From contig CATNEN010000005.1 in NCBI GenBank assembly GCA_950097015.1, forward strand, positions 5,943,501 through 6,007,500: DNA of 64,000 bases. The letters run 5' to 3'. The translations under genes and the position numbers were made by a program. The notes beneath the pieces were generated by a model. It saw nothing but the letters and a program-made list of their open reading frames with translations. It ran no database searches and had not been told where the DNA came from. Below, piece by piece: positions 12,279 to 23,862 of the stretch. This stretch comes from Macrostomum hystrix. Its lineage: Eukaryota > Platyhelminthes > Macrostomidae. Position 1 is the stretch's first letter. Each line of letters opens with the position of its first letter.

Positions 12279-15200
12279 ATGGACACCAATGCTAGCGTCC
12301 GTGGACCGGAAGATGCCGGATCAGAGGACCGGGAACTCGAGGATGCAGAATCGCCGGTCTCTACGTGGGAAGACAGTGGATCAATGAGTCAGAGAAGTGA
12401 GGCGGACTCAACTTTCTTTCTGCTGTGCGAAGTAAGCTTCTTAGAGCCAGAGTTCTTCTGGGACATCAATAAAAATAGTCTGCGCAATGACCTTCTTCGA
12501 GCCATAGACAGCAGCGACTCTGAGGAGCTGAGCAGAATATCAGACAGAATCAGAAGAGGACTTCAAGACGATGAGGATGCAGAAGTGAAAGTGCTGCTGC
12601 TTATGTCAGCCGCCAAGCCAGACCTGGAACTGCTGCAGTTCTTGACTGAAAGACACGCCGACTCATGCCTGCAGGTGCGAAGTTCATCAGCGAACAACAT
12701 GCTGCACTTTGTGTGCGGATGCGACAACTCAGATTCAGCAACTGCAGCCTTGGAGCTGATCTACAACAAAGTGGGCAAACAGCTGGTCAAGGAGCTCAAC
12801 AACTCGAAGCAGCTGCCTGTACACATCGCAGCTGAAAACAGCAAGAATCCTGCAGTGTTTCTCTGGCTCATTTCCACCGTCGAGGACAAGAATCTGTTTT
12901 TCGTTCAAGACGATGACGGCTACAGTGCTGTTAGCACTGCATTTTTTAAACAGAACTTGGACACACTCAAACAAGTGACTGAGAAGCTTAGTCTGGCGGA
13001 GTGCCTGGCGGCCAAAACTGCCAAAAATGAAAATATTTGCAAAAGAGCCGCATTCAATACAGCCAATCCTGCAGTGTTTCTCTGGCTCATTTCCACCGTC
13101 GAGGACAAGAATCTGTTTTTCGTTCAAGACGATGACGGCTACAGTGCTGTTAGCATAGCGTTTCTATATCAGAACTTGGACACACTCAAACAAGTGACTG
13201 AGAAGCTTGGTCTGGCGGAGTGCCTGGCGGCAAAAACTGCCAAAAATCAAAATATTTGCCTTCGAGCCGCAGCGAATTCAGCCAATCCTGCAGTGTTTCT
13301 CTGGCTCATTTCCACCGTCGAGGACAAGAATCTGTTTTTCGTTCAAGACGATGACGGCTACAGTGCTGTTAGCATAGCGTTTCTATATCAGAACTTGGAC
13401 ACACTCAAACAAGTGACTGAGAAGCTTGGTCTGGCGGAGTGCCTGGCGGCAAAAACTGCCAAAAATCAAAATATTTGCCTTGCAGCCGCATTCAATACAG
13501 CCAATCCTGCAGTGTTTCTCTGGCTCATTTCCACCGTCGAGGACAAGAATCTGTTTTTCGTTCAAGACGATTACGGCGAAAGTGCTGTTAGCGTAGCATT
13601 TGTAAAGCAGAACTTGGACACACTCAAACAAGTGACTGAGAAGCTTGGTCTGGCGGATTGCCTGGCGACGAAAACTGCCAAAAATCAAAATATTTGCCTT
13701 CGAGCCGCATTCAATCCAGCCAATCCTGCAGTGTTTCTCTGGCTCATTTCCATCGTCGAGGACAAGAATCAGTTTTTCGTTCAAGACGACGACGGCTACA
13801 GTGCTGTTAGCGGAGCATTTGAGAAACAGAACTTGGACACACTCAAACAAGTGACTGAGAAGCTTGGTCTGGCGGAGTGCCTGGCGGCAAAAACTACCAA
13901 AAATCAAAATATTTGCCTTCGAGCCGCATTCAATTCAGCCAATCCTGCAGTGTTTCTCTGGCTCATTTCCACCGTCGAGGACAAGAATCTTTTTTTCGTT
14001 CAAGACGATGACGGCTACAGTGCTGTTAGCATAGCGTTTTATAAGCAGAACTTGGACACTCTCAAACAAGTGACTGAGAAGCTTGGTCTGGCGGAGTGCC
14101 TGGCGGCAAAAACTGCCAAAAATGAAAATATTTGCCTTCGAGCCGCATTCAATACAGCCAATCCTGCAGTGTTTCTCTGGCTCATTTCCACCGTCGAGGA
14201 CAAGAATCTGTTTTCCGTTCAAGACGATTTTGGCAGAGCTGCTGTTAGCCGCGCATTTGAGGAGCAGAATTTGGACACACTCAAACAAGTGACTGAGAAG
14301 CTTGGTCTGGCGGAGTGCCTGGCGGCAAAAACTGCCAAAAATGAAAATATTTGCCTTCGAGCCGCATTCAATACAGCCAATCCTGCAGTGTTTCTCTGGC
14401 TCATTTCCATCGTCGAGGACAAGAATCTGTTTTTCTGTCACGATGATGACGGCTACAGTGCTGTTAGCATAGCATTTTATAAGCAGAACTTGGACACACT
14501 GAAACAAGCGACTGAGAAGCTTGGTCTGGCGGAGTGCCTGGCGGCAAAAACTGCCAAAAATGAAAATATTTGCCTTCGAGCCGCATTCAATACAGCCAAT
14601 CCTGCAGTGTTTCTCTGGCTCATTTTTACCGTCGAGGACAAGAATCTGTTTTTCGTTCAAGACGATGACGGCTACAGTGCTGTTAGCATCGCATTTCAGA
14701 AGCAGAACTTGGACACACTGAAACAAGTGACTGAGAAGCTTGGTCTGGCGGAGTGCCTGGCGGCAAAAACTGCCAAAAATCAAAATATTTGCCTTGCAGC
14801 CGCATTCAATACAGCCAATCCTGCAGTGTTTCTCTGGCTCATTTCCACCGTCGAGGACAAGAATCAGTTTTTCGTTCAAGACGATTACGGCGAAAGTGCT
14901 GTTAGCGTAGCATTTGTAAAGCAGAACTTGGACACACTCAAACAAGTGACTGAGAAGCTTGGTCTGGCGGATTGCCTGGCGACGAAAACTGCCAAAAATC
15001 AAAATATTTGCCTTCGAGCCGCATTCAATCCAGCCAATCCTGCAGTGTTTCTCTGGCTCATTTCCATCGTCGAGGACAAGAATCTGTTTTTCGTTCAAGA
15101 CGACGACGGCTACAGTGCTGTTAGCGGAGCATTTGAGAAACAGAACTTGGACACACTCAAACAAGTGACTGAGAAGCTTGGTCTGGCGGAGTGCCTGGCG

Positions 15201-18200
15201 GCAAAAACTACCAAAAATCAAAATATTTGCCTTCGAGCCGCATTCAATTCAGCCAATCCTGCAGTGTTTCTCTGGCTCATTTCCACCGTCGAGGACAAGA
15301 ATCTGTTTTTCGTTCACAACGATGACGGCTACAGTGCTGTAACCACAGCATTTGAGAAGCAGAATTTGGACACACTCAAACAAGTGACTGAGAAGCTTGG
15401 TCTGGCGGAGTGCCTGGCGGCAGAAAATGCCAAAGGTCAATGTGGTTTGCATGCAGCGGCCTGGAACAGAGAGAATCCAGCCTTATTTCGATGGCTCATT
15501 TCCATCGTCGAGGACAAGAAACTCTTCTTTGAAAAGCATGATGATGGAGCTGCTGCTGTATCCTTTGCCTTTTATCGCCAAGGGTTGGTCACAGTGAAGC
15601 TTTTGACAGACCGTTTTGGACTCAGCGAGTGTTTGAGTTGCATTGACAATCTAAATCGGGATTTGTTTTTTTTTTCCTCACTTAACAGCGTGAACCCGGG
15701 AGTATTTAGCTGGCTTCTAGAGCAGGTCTCCCAGCAATGTCCAGACAAGAAGTCCAGAATCTTCGAGTTGGATTCCAACGGCAACACTCTCCTTCATGCA
15801 CTGTTTAGGAAGGTCGATTTGTTTGGCGATGCTGATGCGCTTGCAGTGCTGATCGGCCGCATCGACTTTCTTTTTGAAAATGAAGTTGATCCAAGAAAAG
15901 AAAACAAATTCAGACTCAACTGTCTGCTTGCCCCTGAATCCAGTGCTTACAATCTCAATCGTCTTTTGCGAGCTCTTCAAAAATCAGCGCATTTGGAAAT
16001 CTTCAGAAATCTGCAAAGAAACTCGGAGGGCCTTCATGCAGCTCATGTCTTCTGCACTCGCTACGATCTCCGAGTTATCGAGAACGATTTGAGCAAGCTG
16101 TGCGGTCTCAGTCCTGACGAGCTCCTTGCAGTCCGAGTTTCTGACGGACCGCTGAAGGACGCGACTTGTCTGCACTTTGCCTGCGAATCCGGTCACAAGT
16201 TGAACATCGAATACCTTCTAAAGAAAGGACGGAAGCTGGAAGATGAGACAGACGCCGGGCAGACGAGTGTCGACTTTGCCTGCAACAAGGCGAAGCTCGA
16301 GGATGTTTTGGACGTTGCAGAGAAGTCAGTTGGTCTCAGAAAACTGCTCAAGCTGGTTGATCCAACGAAGCGAGCTCTGAACCTTCCGGACGTTCAGAGC
16401 GCCCGAGGTCACCTGACTCGTTTCAACGACTCATCGCTGAAGGCCAGCATTGAGGATGATAAATCCAGACGACAGACGAGAGGCAAGGAAGCCGGTGGGA
16501 TGAAAAACGAGAGTCTGCAGGCCGGACACGGAGCTGACAGCATTTCAAAGTCCGAGGATTCGCCAGAAGTGAAAATGCTGTTCAGAGCATTCGAGCTCGA
16601 CTCAAGTGAGATGCTCCGCAGCTTGATCAGTTTGGGCTTCGCCATCGATGAGATCGATGACCAGTTCTCCAGGCATGTCTCAAAACAGATTGGCAATGGG
16701 CGGGAAAGCAGTAAGTCTCCTACAATAGCCAAGCTTCAAAAGTACTTCTCCTCAGAAGGAAGAGATTCTGAAGCTCTCATGCTGATGGAGTACGCAGTGC
16801 TGCTCGAGAAGCCGAAGCTGCTCAATGACCTGATGCTTTTGCCACAGTTTGACATCATCCCACAGACTTTGAGGCTGCTCGTTTATCTCAAGCCCAGAGT
16901 GAAGTCGAGCAATGTTGAGAATCTGAAAAAAGTGCAAGCTCTAGCCTTGAACATTGTCGTCAATGTTCTGGAGCACCTCTACGTGAATGCCGATGAAAAA
17001 CAGCGGAATCTTGTTTTCGACTACCTGAGTGGCTCATTTATGGTGTCAGACGGGCATTCTCAGGTTCGAGTTCCGAGGTTCCCGCCACCATTGGATTATC
17101 TTACCAGAAAAATTTCAAACGATAAAACTGATCACGAAAAAGTGAGCAAAGATGCGAAGACACCAAAAAAGCCATCAGAAAAGAAGTCTGCAGCTGCAGT
17201 GATGTCAGTGATGGATCTGGTGCAGACCCTGGACTGTGACGATGTGTTTGCCACTGACTGCATCAGCCAGTTGGTGGATCGGCAGTGGAACGAGGCTCCA
17301 CCGCTGCCCTGGAGCAGTCCTGCACGCTGCTGCTCATGCAACATACCGCAAAAGGTGACAATTAAACAGCGGTTTATCATCCACTCTGTCTTTTTCCTGG
17401 TCTTTCTGCTCTACTTTGCTTGGTACGTGACGGATTTCAGTCGGACAAAGCAGTTTCCGATTCTAGACGTCGTCCTGTTGGCCTACGCGCTGTCCTTCAC
17501 TCTGCAGGAAGTCAACGACTTGCTGAACAAGCTGTCTATGAAGGACATACGAATTTTCAGAAGGCACATGAGATGTCCTCGCTACTTCACCGACTTCTTC
17601 AACTACTTTGACATGCTCGGCCTGCTGCTGATGTGGGCGGGGCTGGTCCTGAAGCTGCTTGGCCGGCTGAGCGACCCCAGCCTCATGCGCAGCTCTCAGG
17701 TCGTCCTCAGCGTCTCGTTCCTGTTCCTGGGATTCCGCTCCGTGGCCCTGCTCAGCTACTTCAAGGTCACTGGGCCGAACATCAATATGCTGAAGAGCTT
17801 GCTGTTCAAAGACCTGCTGCCATTCTTGATCATCATGCTGGTTCTGATCTTCTCATTTGGCATTTTCTTCTTCAACCTGCTGTTCCCGGCCTTCTCAGAC
17901 CTGACAGACGTCCTGGCTCTCGTGAAGATTTTCACAACGCCCTTGTCGCTGGCCTTAAGCATCTTTGAGCTCTCGCTGTTCGAGTCGTGCAACTCCAGCA
18001 GTCTCGCGACCGGACAGACCTGTGCGGACAGTGGAGGCAACCAGGTGTACAGCCTATTCCTGATGTTCGTGTACGTCTTGCTGGTGAACATTGTGATGTT
18101 CAATCTGCTGATCGCACTGTTCAACCGCACCGTGACAGCGATGGCCAGCAGGGCGGAGGTTCTGTGGCGCAAGAATCTGTTCGAGCTGCTGGAGGAGTTC

Positions 18201-19530
18201 GCAGAGGTCAGTCCGGTTCCGCCGCCGCTGTCGTTCCCGCTCTACGCCTGGAAACTGCTGCGGAGGTGCCGCCCTTCGCACTGCCGACCCTGCGCTGGCA
18301 AAGTCGGTCCTTTTGACGGCTCTGAGATAAGCAAGGTAAGAGGCCTGGTGGACTGAGGGACTGACTCTGTTACTCACAGATGATAAATGGTCTGAATATA
18401 TATAGCCCTTAGATTCAGTCAGACAATGACCGAATCCAATTTTCGATTGAAAGAACTGATTGTGTGTACATGAATGCAAATGGCTTTGTAGCAAAGACAT
18501 GCTCAGATTATAGTAAGCTGGGGCTGGTCATGAAACTCTTGAGGACTGATTAACAGTAGAAGCAAGGTGAGAGGCCTGGTGAGCACAGGTGAACTGAGGG
18601 GCTGACTATGTTTACTCATATAGGCACTAGATTCAGTCAGACGATGACCGAATCCAATTCAGAGCAATGTTGGTTGTCCTTGTCACCAGGGTCTTCGACG
18701 AGAATCGTTGAATATCTTATCGATGCCGATGTTATGACTCTGGAAGTTGTTTCATCGGATAGAGCGGAAAATGTAGCCCGTCATCTGGATTTTTACAGTG
18801 GTTGGTTGGATATTTTTAAGATAGAGAAAAAAATAAAACATGTGGGTATTTGAATTACTCCCCTTGTGGTCTTTGTACTGTTAAGGATTAGTCAAGCCTC
18901 CAACCCGTTTGCCTGAGTTCTTAAGCCACTTAAACCAAACCGCTAGTTTCAAGGCGCTCTTCCTCACGGCTTCCGTTCCAGCCGTGGTGGACGAACCGGA
19001 GCGACTTCAGCGGCTACCCCGAAGACTTCAAGCGCTTCCTGATCTTCCAGGCTGAGCAGCTGCGGCAGCAGCGGCCGCGGCTCCAGCGGGCGGTCGAGCG
19101 GCACAAGGGGGACGTCGATGTGATGAAGGCGCACGTGGAGAACCAGGTCAAGGACCTGCGGGAGGAACTGCTCACGGCTCAGAGAGAGGACACTGAGAAA
19201 ATCGAGACCGATGTGAAGGGCGTCAAAGAAAGTGTTGGAAAGCTGAACGCGGATGTTGGAAAGATGAACGCAGATGTTGGAAAGCTGAACGCGGATGTTG
19301 GAAAGCTGAACGCGGATGTTGGAAAGCTGAACGCGGATGTTGGAAAGCTGAACGCGGATGTTGGAAAGCTGAACGAGGGCGTCAACGAACTCAAAGAGCT
19401 GCAGCTCCGCCAACGAAGACGAGCAAAGCGTCTAGACGATAAGATGACAGAAAATTCCGAGAACCTGCAGCAGCAAATGTCGCAGGTGATGAGCATTCTG
19501 CAGCAACTGCAGCAGCAGCGTCAGCAGTGA
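12279..19530 (+). CDS. Gene A: ankyrin-module TRP-type ion channel, two coding exons
   Basis: Predicted join 12279-18335 and 18982-19530, 2201 residues. The start ATG is the first in frame after a TAG 21 nt upstream. Exon 1 ends in AAG then GTAAGA, and exon 2 follows CCAG; both junctions are phase 0. Residues 1-66 are acidic and unique. Twelve 73-residue ankyrin-like modules follow at 190-1065, then two degenerate ones, then canonical ankyrin repeats near 1293-1345 (TCLHFACESGH). There are charged linkers near 1388-1431 and 1613-1641. Six hydrophobic segments begin near 1699, 1727, 1776, 1805, 1846 and 1923, with a two-cysteine pore loop between S5 and S6. After S6, NLLIALFN, a WRK helix and VPPPLSFPL resemble the TRPM TRP region. 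Exon 2 encodes WWTNRSDF and a coiled coil. Family placement is TRPM-like by the pore end; ankyrin modules are not typical of TRPM. Ion selectivity and ligand cannot be read from the sequence. Confidence 0.85.
12846..15473 (+). repeat. Gene A coding array: 12 modules of exactly 219 bp
   Basis: Twelve in-frame copies of a 73-codon unit starting at NPAVFLWLIS, with no length change. Each reads as a pair of ankyrin-like repeats: one around NICLRAAFN..NPAVFLWLIS, one around DDDGYSAVSIAF..NLDTLKQV. Variation is concentrated in the residue after DDDG, the two residues around SAVS, the two after AF, and the two after NIC. Module 7 (DDFGRAAVSRAFEE) and modules 4 and 10 (DDYGESAVSVAFVK) are the most distinct. 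Modules 4-5 recur as 10-11, exactly 1314 bp (six modules) apart. A 13th unit from 15474 (NPALFRWLIS) is degenerate. Confidence 0.95.
18336..18981 (+). other. Gene A intron, 646 bp
   Basis: Donor GTAAGA at 18336, acceptor TTCCGTTCCAG ending at 18981. The intron holds a partial duplication of its own 5' end: a second donor-like site at 18567 (AAG then GTGAGAGGCCTGGTG) and a repeated ATTCAGTCAGAC..ATGACCGAATCC segment. An in-frame TGA at 18354-18356 means intron retention would end the protein seven codons after the exon and drop the coiled coil. About 286 bp (18660-18945) is absent from the gene B intron. Confidence 0.75.
18660..18945. other. Gene A-specific intron insert
   Basis: Compared with the gene B intron, 286 bp here replace about 45 bp (44219-44267). 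The segment contains part of an 81-codon + frame (18608-18853) and an AATAAA at the end of an A-rich tract near 18830. It could be an alternative terminal exon, a mobile fragment, or ancestral sequence lost from B. I recognise no family. Confidence 0.4.
19237..19385 (+). repeat. Gene A 21 bp coding minisatellite (coiled-coil heptads)
   Basis: About seven tandem copies of a 21 bp unit encoding VGKLNAD, one with Met for Leu and the last changed to GKLNEGV. Seven codons equal one heptad, with Val and Leu at a/d-like spacing, so copy number sets coiled-coil length. Gene B has about four copies. The following residues NELKELQLRQRRR and a Gln-rich C-terminus continue the helix. Confidence 0.85.
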
Positions 19531-20309
19531 CGATGCGACTTCAGCACACGCAGTTTGTAAGCTCTGAACAGTTCTAGACGAAACTGAAGTAAAAAATCAA
19601 CTCGTGCACATCAGTTTGTTTTAAATTGCAAAACAACTTTCTCTTTTCCAAAGCATCCTTGACTGCTTTCAGGCCTCCAAATCAATGCAGCGCGCCTTGA
19701 ACTGGCAATTCTTCAGTTGCTGGGCTGCATAATCGCCTTGGATTTGTTTAAGAACTATTTTACCAACAGAGGATTTTTAATATCTAACTTTTAATTCAGC
19801 GAGAATTCGCTACCACTGTTTTTAACTGACAATTAATTTAATTACAATCACACTTAATTTAACTGAATTTAATTTAAAATAGAAGTTCTTGGAAGATAAC
19901 TACTTGTACGAGCCGTATATCAAAAAACTATATTTGCTTGCTTTTTACTCGATTTGTTCGGTATTTTAAACTATTCCATTTTTTTGAACTTTGTTGAGGT
20001 ACCCCTGTGCGTTGAATTTAAAATTCAGAAACTGCCTTCAACATTGACAATGCTTTTGTGCCATCACGCTTCACTTTCTACAATTTTCTAGTGTCTTGAA
20101 ATGCTTGCTGAATTTCTTGTGCTCACTGGCACCTCAGTGTGCTCAAGCCCCACCCTGAGCTCGTGTCCGCTTTTACTTGAGTACTTAACAAGCTTTCGTA
20201 TATTTTCTGGTGCTTTTTGGTGATGACAAAGAAATATTTCCTTGCTGGTGAAATTTACAGCTTCTCAAACTCTGGCAGATTGAGCACTGATTGACAGTTT
20301 GATCGAGTA
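19531..20309. other. Spacer, 3' of gene A
   Basis: AT-rich sequence containing the probable 3' UTR. It matches 44795-45571 after gene B with more divergence than the coding parts. I see no open frame of note and no clear AATAAA close to the stop codon. Confidence 0.6.
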
Positions 20310-20943
20310 ATGAGTCTAGAATCCCCTGTGTGAGCAGTCTAGAATCCTCTGTGTGAGCAGTCTAGAATCCCCTATGCAAAGCAGTCTAGAATCCCCTGTG
20401 CAAAGCAGTCTAGAATCCCCTGTGCAAAGCAGTCTAGAATCCCCTGTGCAAAGCAGTCTAGAATCCCTTGTGCAAAGCAGTCTAGAATCCCTTGTGCAAA
20501 GCAGTCTAGAATCCCCTGTGCAAAGCAGTCTAGAATCCCCTGTGCAAAGCAGTCTAGAATCCCCTGTACAAAGCAGTCTAGAATCCCCTGTGCAAAGCAG
20601 TCTAGAATCCCCTGCGCAAAGCAGTCTAGAATCCACTGTGCAAAGCAGTCTAGAATCCCCTGTGCAAAGCAGTCTAGAATCCCCTGTGCAAAGCAGTCTA
20701 GAATCCCCTGTGCAAAGCAGTCTAGAATCCCCTGTGCAAAGCAGTCTAGAATCCCCTGTGCAAAGCAGTCTAGAATCCCCTGTGCAAAGCAGTCTAGAAT
20801 CCACTGTGCAAAGCAGTCTAGAATCCCCTGTGCAAAGCAGTCTAGAATCCCCTGTGCAAAGCAGTCTAGAATCCCCTGTGCAAAGCAGTCTAGAATCCCC
20901 TGTGCAAAGCAGTCTAGAATCCCCTGTACAAAGCAGTCCAGAA
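20310..20943. repeat. 24 bp minisatellite, about 26 copies
   Basis: Unit core AGTCTAGAATCCCCTGTGCA. The first two or three units end in GTGTGAGC (23 bp form); the rest end in GTGCAAAGC (24 bp). Because 24 is a multiple of 3, both strands stay open for about 200 codons, which is an artefact. The syntenic array at 45572-46757 is mostly the 23 bp form, so different variants expanded in the two units. Confidence 0.95.
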
Positions 20944-21149
20944 TCTATAAATTCAGTTTTTAGAAATTGAATAAGCATTTTTCGCTTTTAAAATTTTCAA
21001 AGAGCCAAAAACAAGCACTTTCCTTTAGATATAGACCTTTGACTTGGTTTTGTTTTTTTAATTTATTTCAGTTGTTCTTTTCTTAACTGCTCCTATTGTG
21101 CACACCTTTTTAAGAACTAACAAGATTACATGCTTATCATTTAATCTAT
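20944..21149. other. Short conserved spacer
   Basis: About 200 bp of AT-rich unique sequence, nearly identical to 46758-46969. Nothing else seen. Confidence 0.6.
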
Positions 21150-21668
21150 CTTTACTCACATGTTTATCTTGTGTTTACAGACCCAGCTCACATGTTTATC
21201 TTGTGTTTACAGCCCTAGCTCACATGTTTATCTTGTGTTTACAGCCCTAGCTCACATGTTTATCTTGTGTTTACAGCCCCAGCTCACATGTTTATCTTGT
21301 GTTTACAGACCCAGCTCACATGTTTATCTTGTGTTTACAGCCCTAGCTCACATGTTTATCTTGTGTTTACAGCCCTAGCTCACATGTTTATCTTGTGTTT
21401 ACAGCCCAGCTCACATGTTTATCTTGTGTTTACAGACCCAGCTCACATGTTTATCTTGTGTTTACAGCCCTAGCTCACATGTTTATCTTGTGTTTACAGA
21501 CCCAGCTCACATGTTTATCTTGTGTTTACAGCCCTAGCTCACTTGTTTATCTTGTGTTTACAGCCCTAGCTCACATGTTTATCTTGTGTTTACAGCCCAG
21601 CTCACATGTTTATCTTGTGTTTACAGCCCTAGCTCACATGGTTATCTTGTGTTTACGGCCCTAGCTCA
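21150..21668. repeat. 32 bp minisatellite, about 16 copies
   Basis: Unit contains CTAGCTCACATGTTTATC followed by TTGTGTTTACAG. Each unit resembles a minimal 3' splice site on the + strand: a CTCAC branch-like motif about 20 nt before a T-rich TTTACAG. The syntenic array is at 46970-47455. Confidence 0.95.
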
Positions 21669-22379
21669 CTCATTTCTAACACTAAATTGTTTTACAACAG
21701 TGTTCGGGTGTCTAATGGCATGAATGCTGCTTCACAATGTCGAGTGTACAGTTTTCGAGTTGTATTTGAGCAGTTTTAGTCATGAATTGATCAGAATATT
21801 CAAAATTATCTTGACTGAATCTGATCTGACACATGAGTGAAGCAGCAGCTGTCATCCAATGAACCGAGTCCTGTTTCAAATCCCATGACTATTTTCTCCC
21901 CAGAAATGAATTATCCAGACTAAAAGCTGATTGACAGGAGCAATCGATGCTTATCCCAGCCATTTGCTCAAAATCTAAATAAATTATATTGTTATAAAAG
22001 TCTCAGACTCGAACTCTGAGATTTATTGACACCTTCTGATTAGAAACCTAATGTCTCTGACTTGCCTGATGATTCACTCACTCAGTTGGCACAATGTCAC
22101 AATTGTTGCTCTTGAGCCCGAGTCCTTGAAATTACGTTGTTTCATAAGACTTTATGCAGCTGAGGTTAGCTATGTTGCCTCGGACTCTCAAGACAAACAT
22201 AAAGTACGAGTGTCAAGAGAAGTCAACTCAGATTTTTGTTTAGTAGGCTAATAGGCTAATGGAGAAGAGAGAGAGGGTGGGAGGGGCAGAGGGGCCGACC
22301 TCTCAGGGCTAGCAAACGTTCAACTGGCGTGGATGTGCATAAGCCTACGCGAAGCCTTCTCAACAAGTCAAGTAGTTCG
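21669..22379. other. Spacer between 32 bp and 21/19 bp arrays
   Basis: Unique sequence. Its first part, up to about 22080, matches 47456-47880. It includes a single copy of the TTCACTCACTCAGTTGGCAC segment that is tandemly amplified in the B unit. No gene recognised. Confidence 0.6.
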
Positions 22380-23205
22380 TAGAGTTGTGGAGTTTCTGGT
22401 TTGCTTCTGGTTAGGTTGTGGAGTTTATGAGTATGGTTGTGGAGTTTCTGAGTAAGGTTGTGGAGTTTATGAGTAAGGTTGTGGAGTTTCTGAGTAAGGT
22501 TGTGGAGCTTCTGAGTAAGGTTGTGGAGTTTATGAGTAAGGCTGTGGAGTTTCTGAGTAAGGTTGTGGAGTTTATGAGTAAGGCTGTGTGGTTTATGAGT
22601 AAGGTTGTGGAGTTTCTGAGTAAGGCTGTGGAGTTTATGAGTAAGGTTGTGGAGTTTCTGAGTAAGGCTGTGGAGTTTCTGAGTAAGGCTGTGGAGTTTA
22701 TGAGTAAGGCTGTGAAGTTTCTGAGTAAGGCTGTGGAGTTTCTGGTAGGTCGTGGAGTTTCTGGTAGGTCGTGGAGTTTCTGGTAGGTCGTGGAGTTTCT
22801 GGTAGGTCGTGGAGTTTCTGGTAGGTCGTGGAGTTTCTGGTAGGTCGTGGAGTTTCTGGTAGGTCGTGGAGTTTTTGGATAGGTCGTGGAGTTTCTGAGG
22901 TCGTGGAGTTTCTGGTAGGTCGTGGAGTTTCTGGTAGGTCGTGGAGTTTCTGGTAGGTCGTGGAGTTTCTGGTAGGTCGTGGAGTTTCTGGTAGGTCGTG
23001 GAGTTTCTGGTAGGTCGTGGAGTTTCTGGTAGGTCGTGGAGTTTCTGGTAGGTCGTGGAGTTTCTGGTAGGTCGTGGAGTTTCTGGTAGGTCGTGGAGTT
23101 TCTGGTAGGTCGTGGAGTTTCTGGTAGGTCGTGGAGTTTCTGGTAGGTCGTGGAGTTTCTGGTAGGTCGTGGAGTTTTCGGATAGGTTGTGGAGTTTCTG
23201 AGAGG
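22380..23205. repeat. Composite 21 bp then 19 bp minisatellite, A-B spacer only
   Basis: From 22418 to about 22740 the unit is 21 bp (GTGGAGTTTCTGAGTAAGGT core). It then switches to 19 bp (TGGAGTTTCTGGTAGGTCG) until about 23190. The two units share GTGGAGTTTCTG, so one arose from the other by a small length change. No equivalent array exists in the B-C spacer. The 122-codon frame at 22418-22786 is a by-product of the 21 bp period. Confidence 0.95.
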
Positions 23206-23862
23206 TTTCTAAAGGTAACTACTAAACTAAAGGTGTGTACTTAAATTGAATGCTCAGGAATTTAAAATTCGTAAGACCCTAATCTAGAAATTTGCCTAAA
23301 GCATACATTGCTTTCCTGAACTTTTTTCTCTAACTAGAAAATGAGGATTGGTTCATCAAAATCCTTTGTTACGTTACGACTCATTCGTTAATTTTTTTCT
23401 AATCTAAAAGCTTCCTGAATTTTATTGGCGCGTCTATGATTACAACCATAAAAGTATGTGAAGCTAAGCCATTTTTGTTAATCTGCAATAAAGTCTAATT
23501 ATAAACAGACACGAAATACTTTTGACAAACTTTAAAAGGCGAACTGTGATTAAGATTACCATATGCATGTCGCAATGAACAACACAATGATCTGCACCCA
23601 CTGGGAAAAAAGCAGGCGGCCCGCTTACGGCGGAGCAGCGTGGCGTAGAGTCTGTGCCGAAGTCGGGATGCGCCACGCTTAGCAAGCGGCTAGCACGCTA
23701 TGGTGGCTGCAAAGTCGCAGTCTGGCCGTGTGAGAGATACAATTCAGACTACTGACAACAGTAGAAAAGCAGGGACTTGGCTGCAAAACTCTCACATAAC
23801 ACTAAAAAATATCGCCATAAAAATGACAATCTTAAAAGAGACTTCTGTGCACACTGAGAGTG
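23206..23862. other. Spacer upstream of ribozyme motif
   Basis: Unique sequence. From about 23729 onward it matches the B-C spacer (from 48667); before that the two spacers are unrelated. A small 73-codon antisense frame (23464-23685) has no recognisable product. Confidence 0.5.

Noticed and set aside
12431-12479. Possible small intron in gene A (GTAAGC to AATAG) before SLRNDLL
   Set aside because: Removing it would shift the frame; the unspliced frame is open and matches gene C.
20310-20943. CRISPR-like regular repeats
   Set aside because: No unique spacers between repeats, and the context is animal nuclear DNA.
20316-20978. Overlapping frames on both strands of about 205-220 codons
   Set aside because: The 24 bp unit is a multiple of three, so both strands stay open; no other support.
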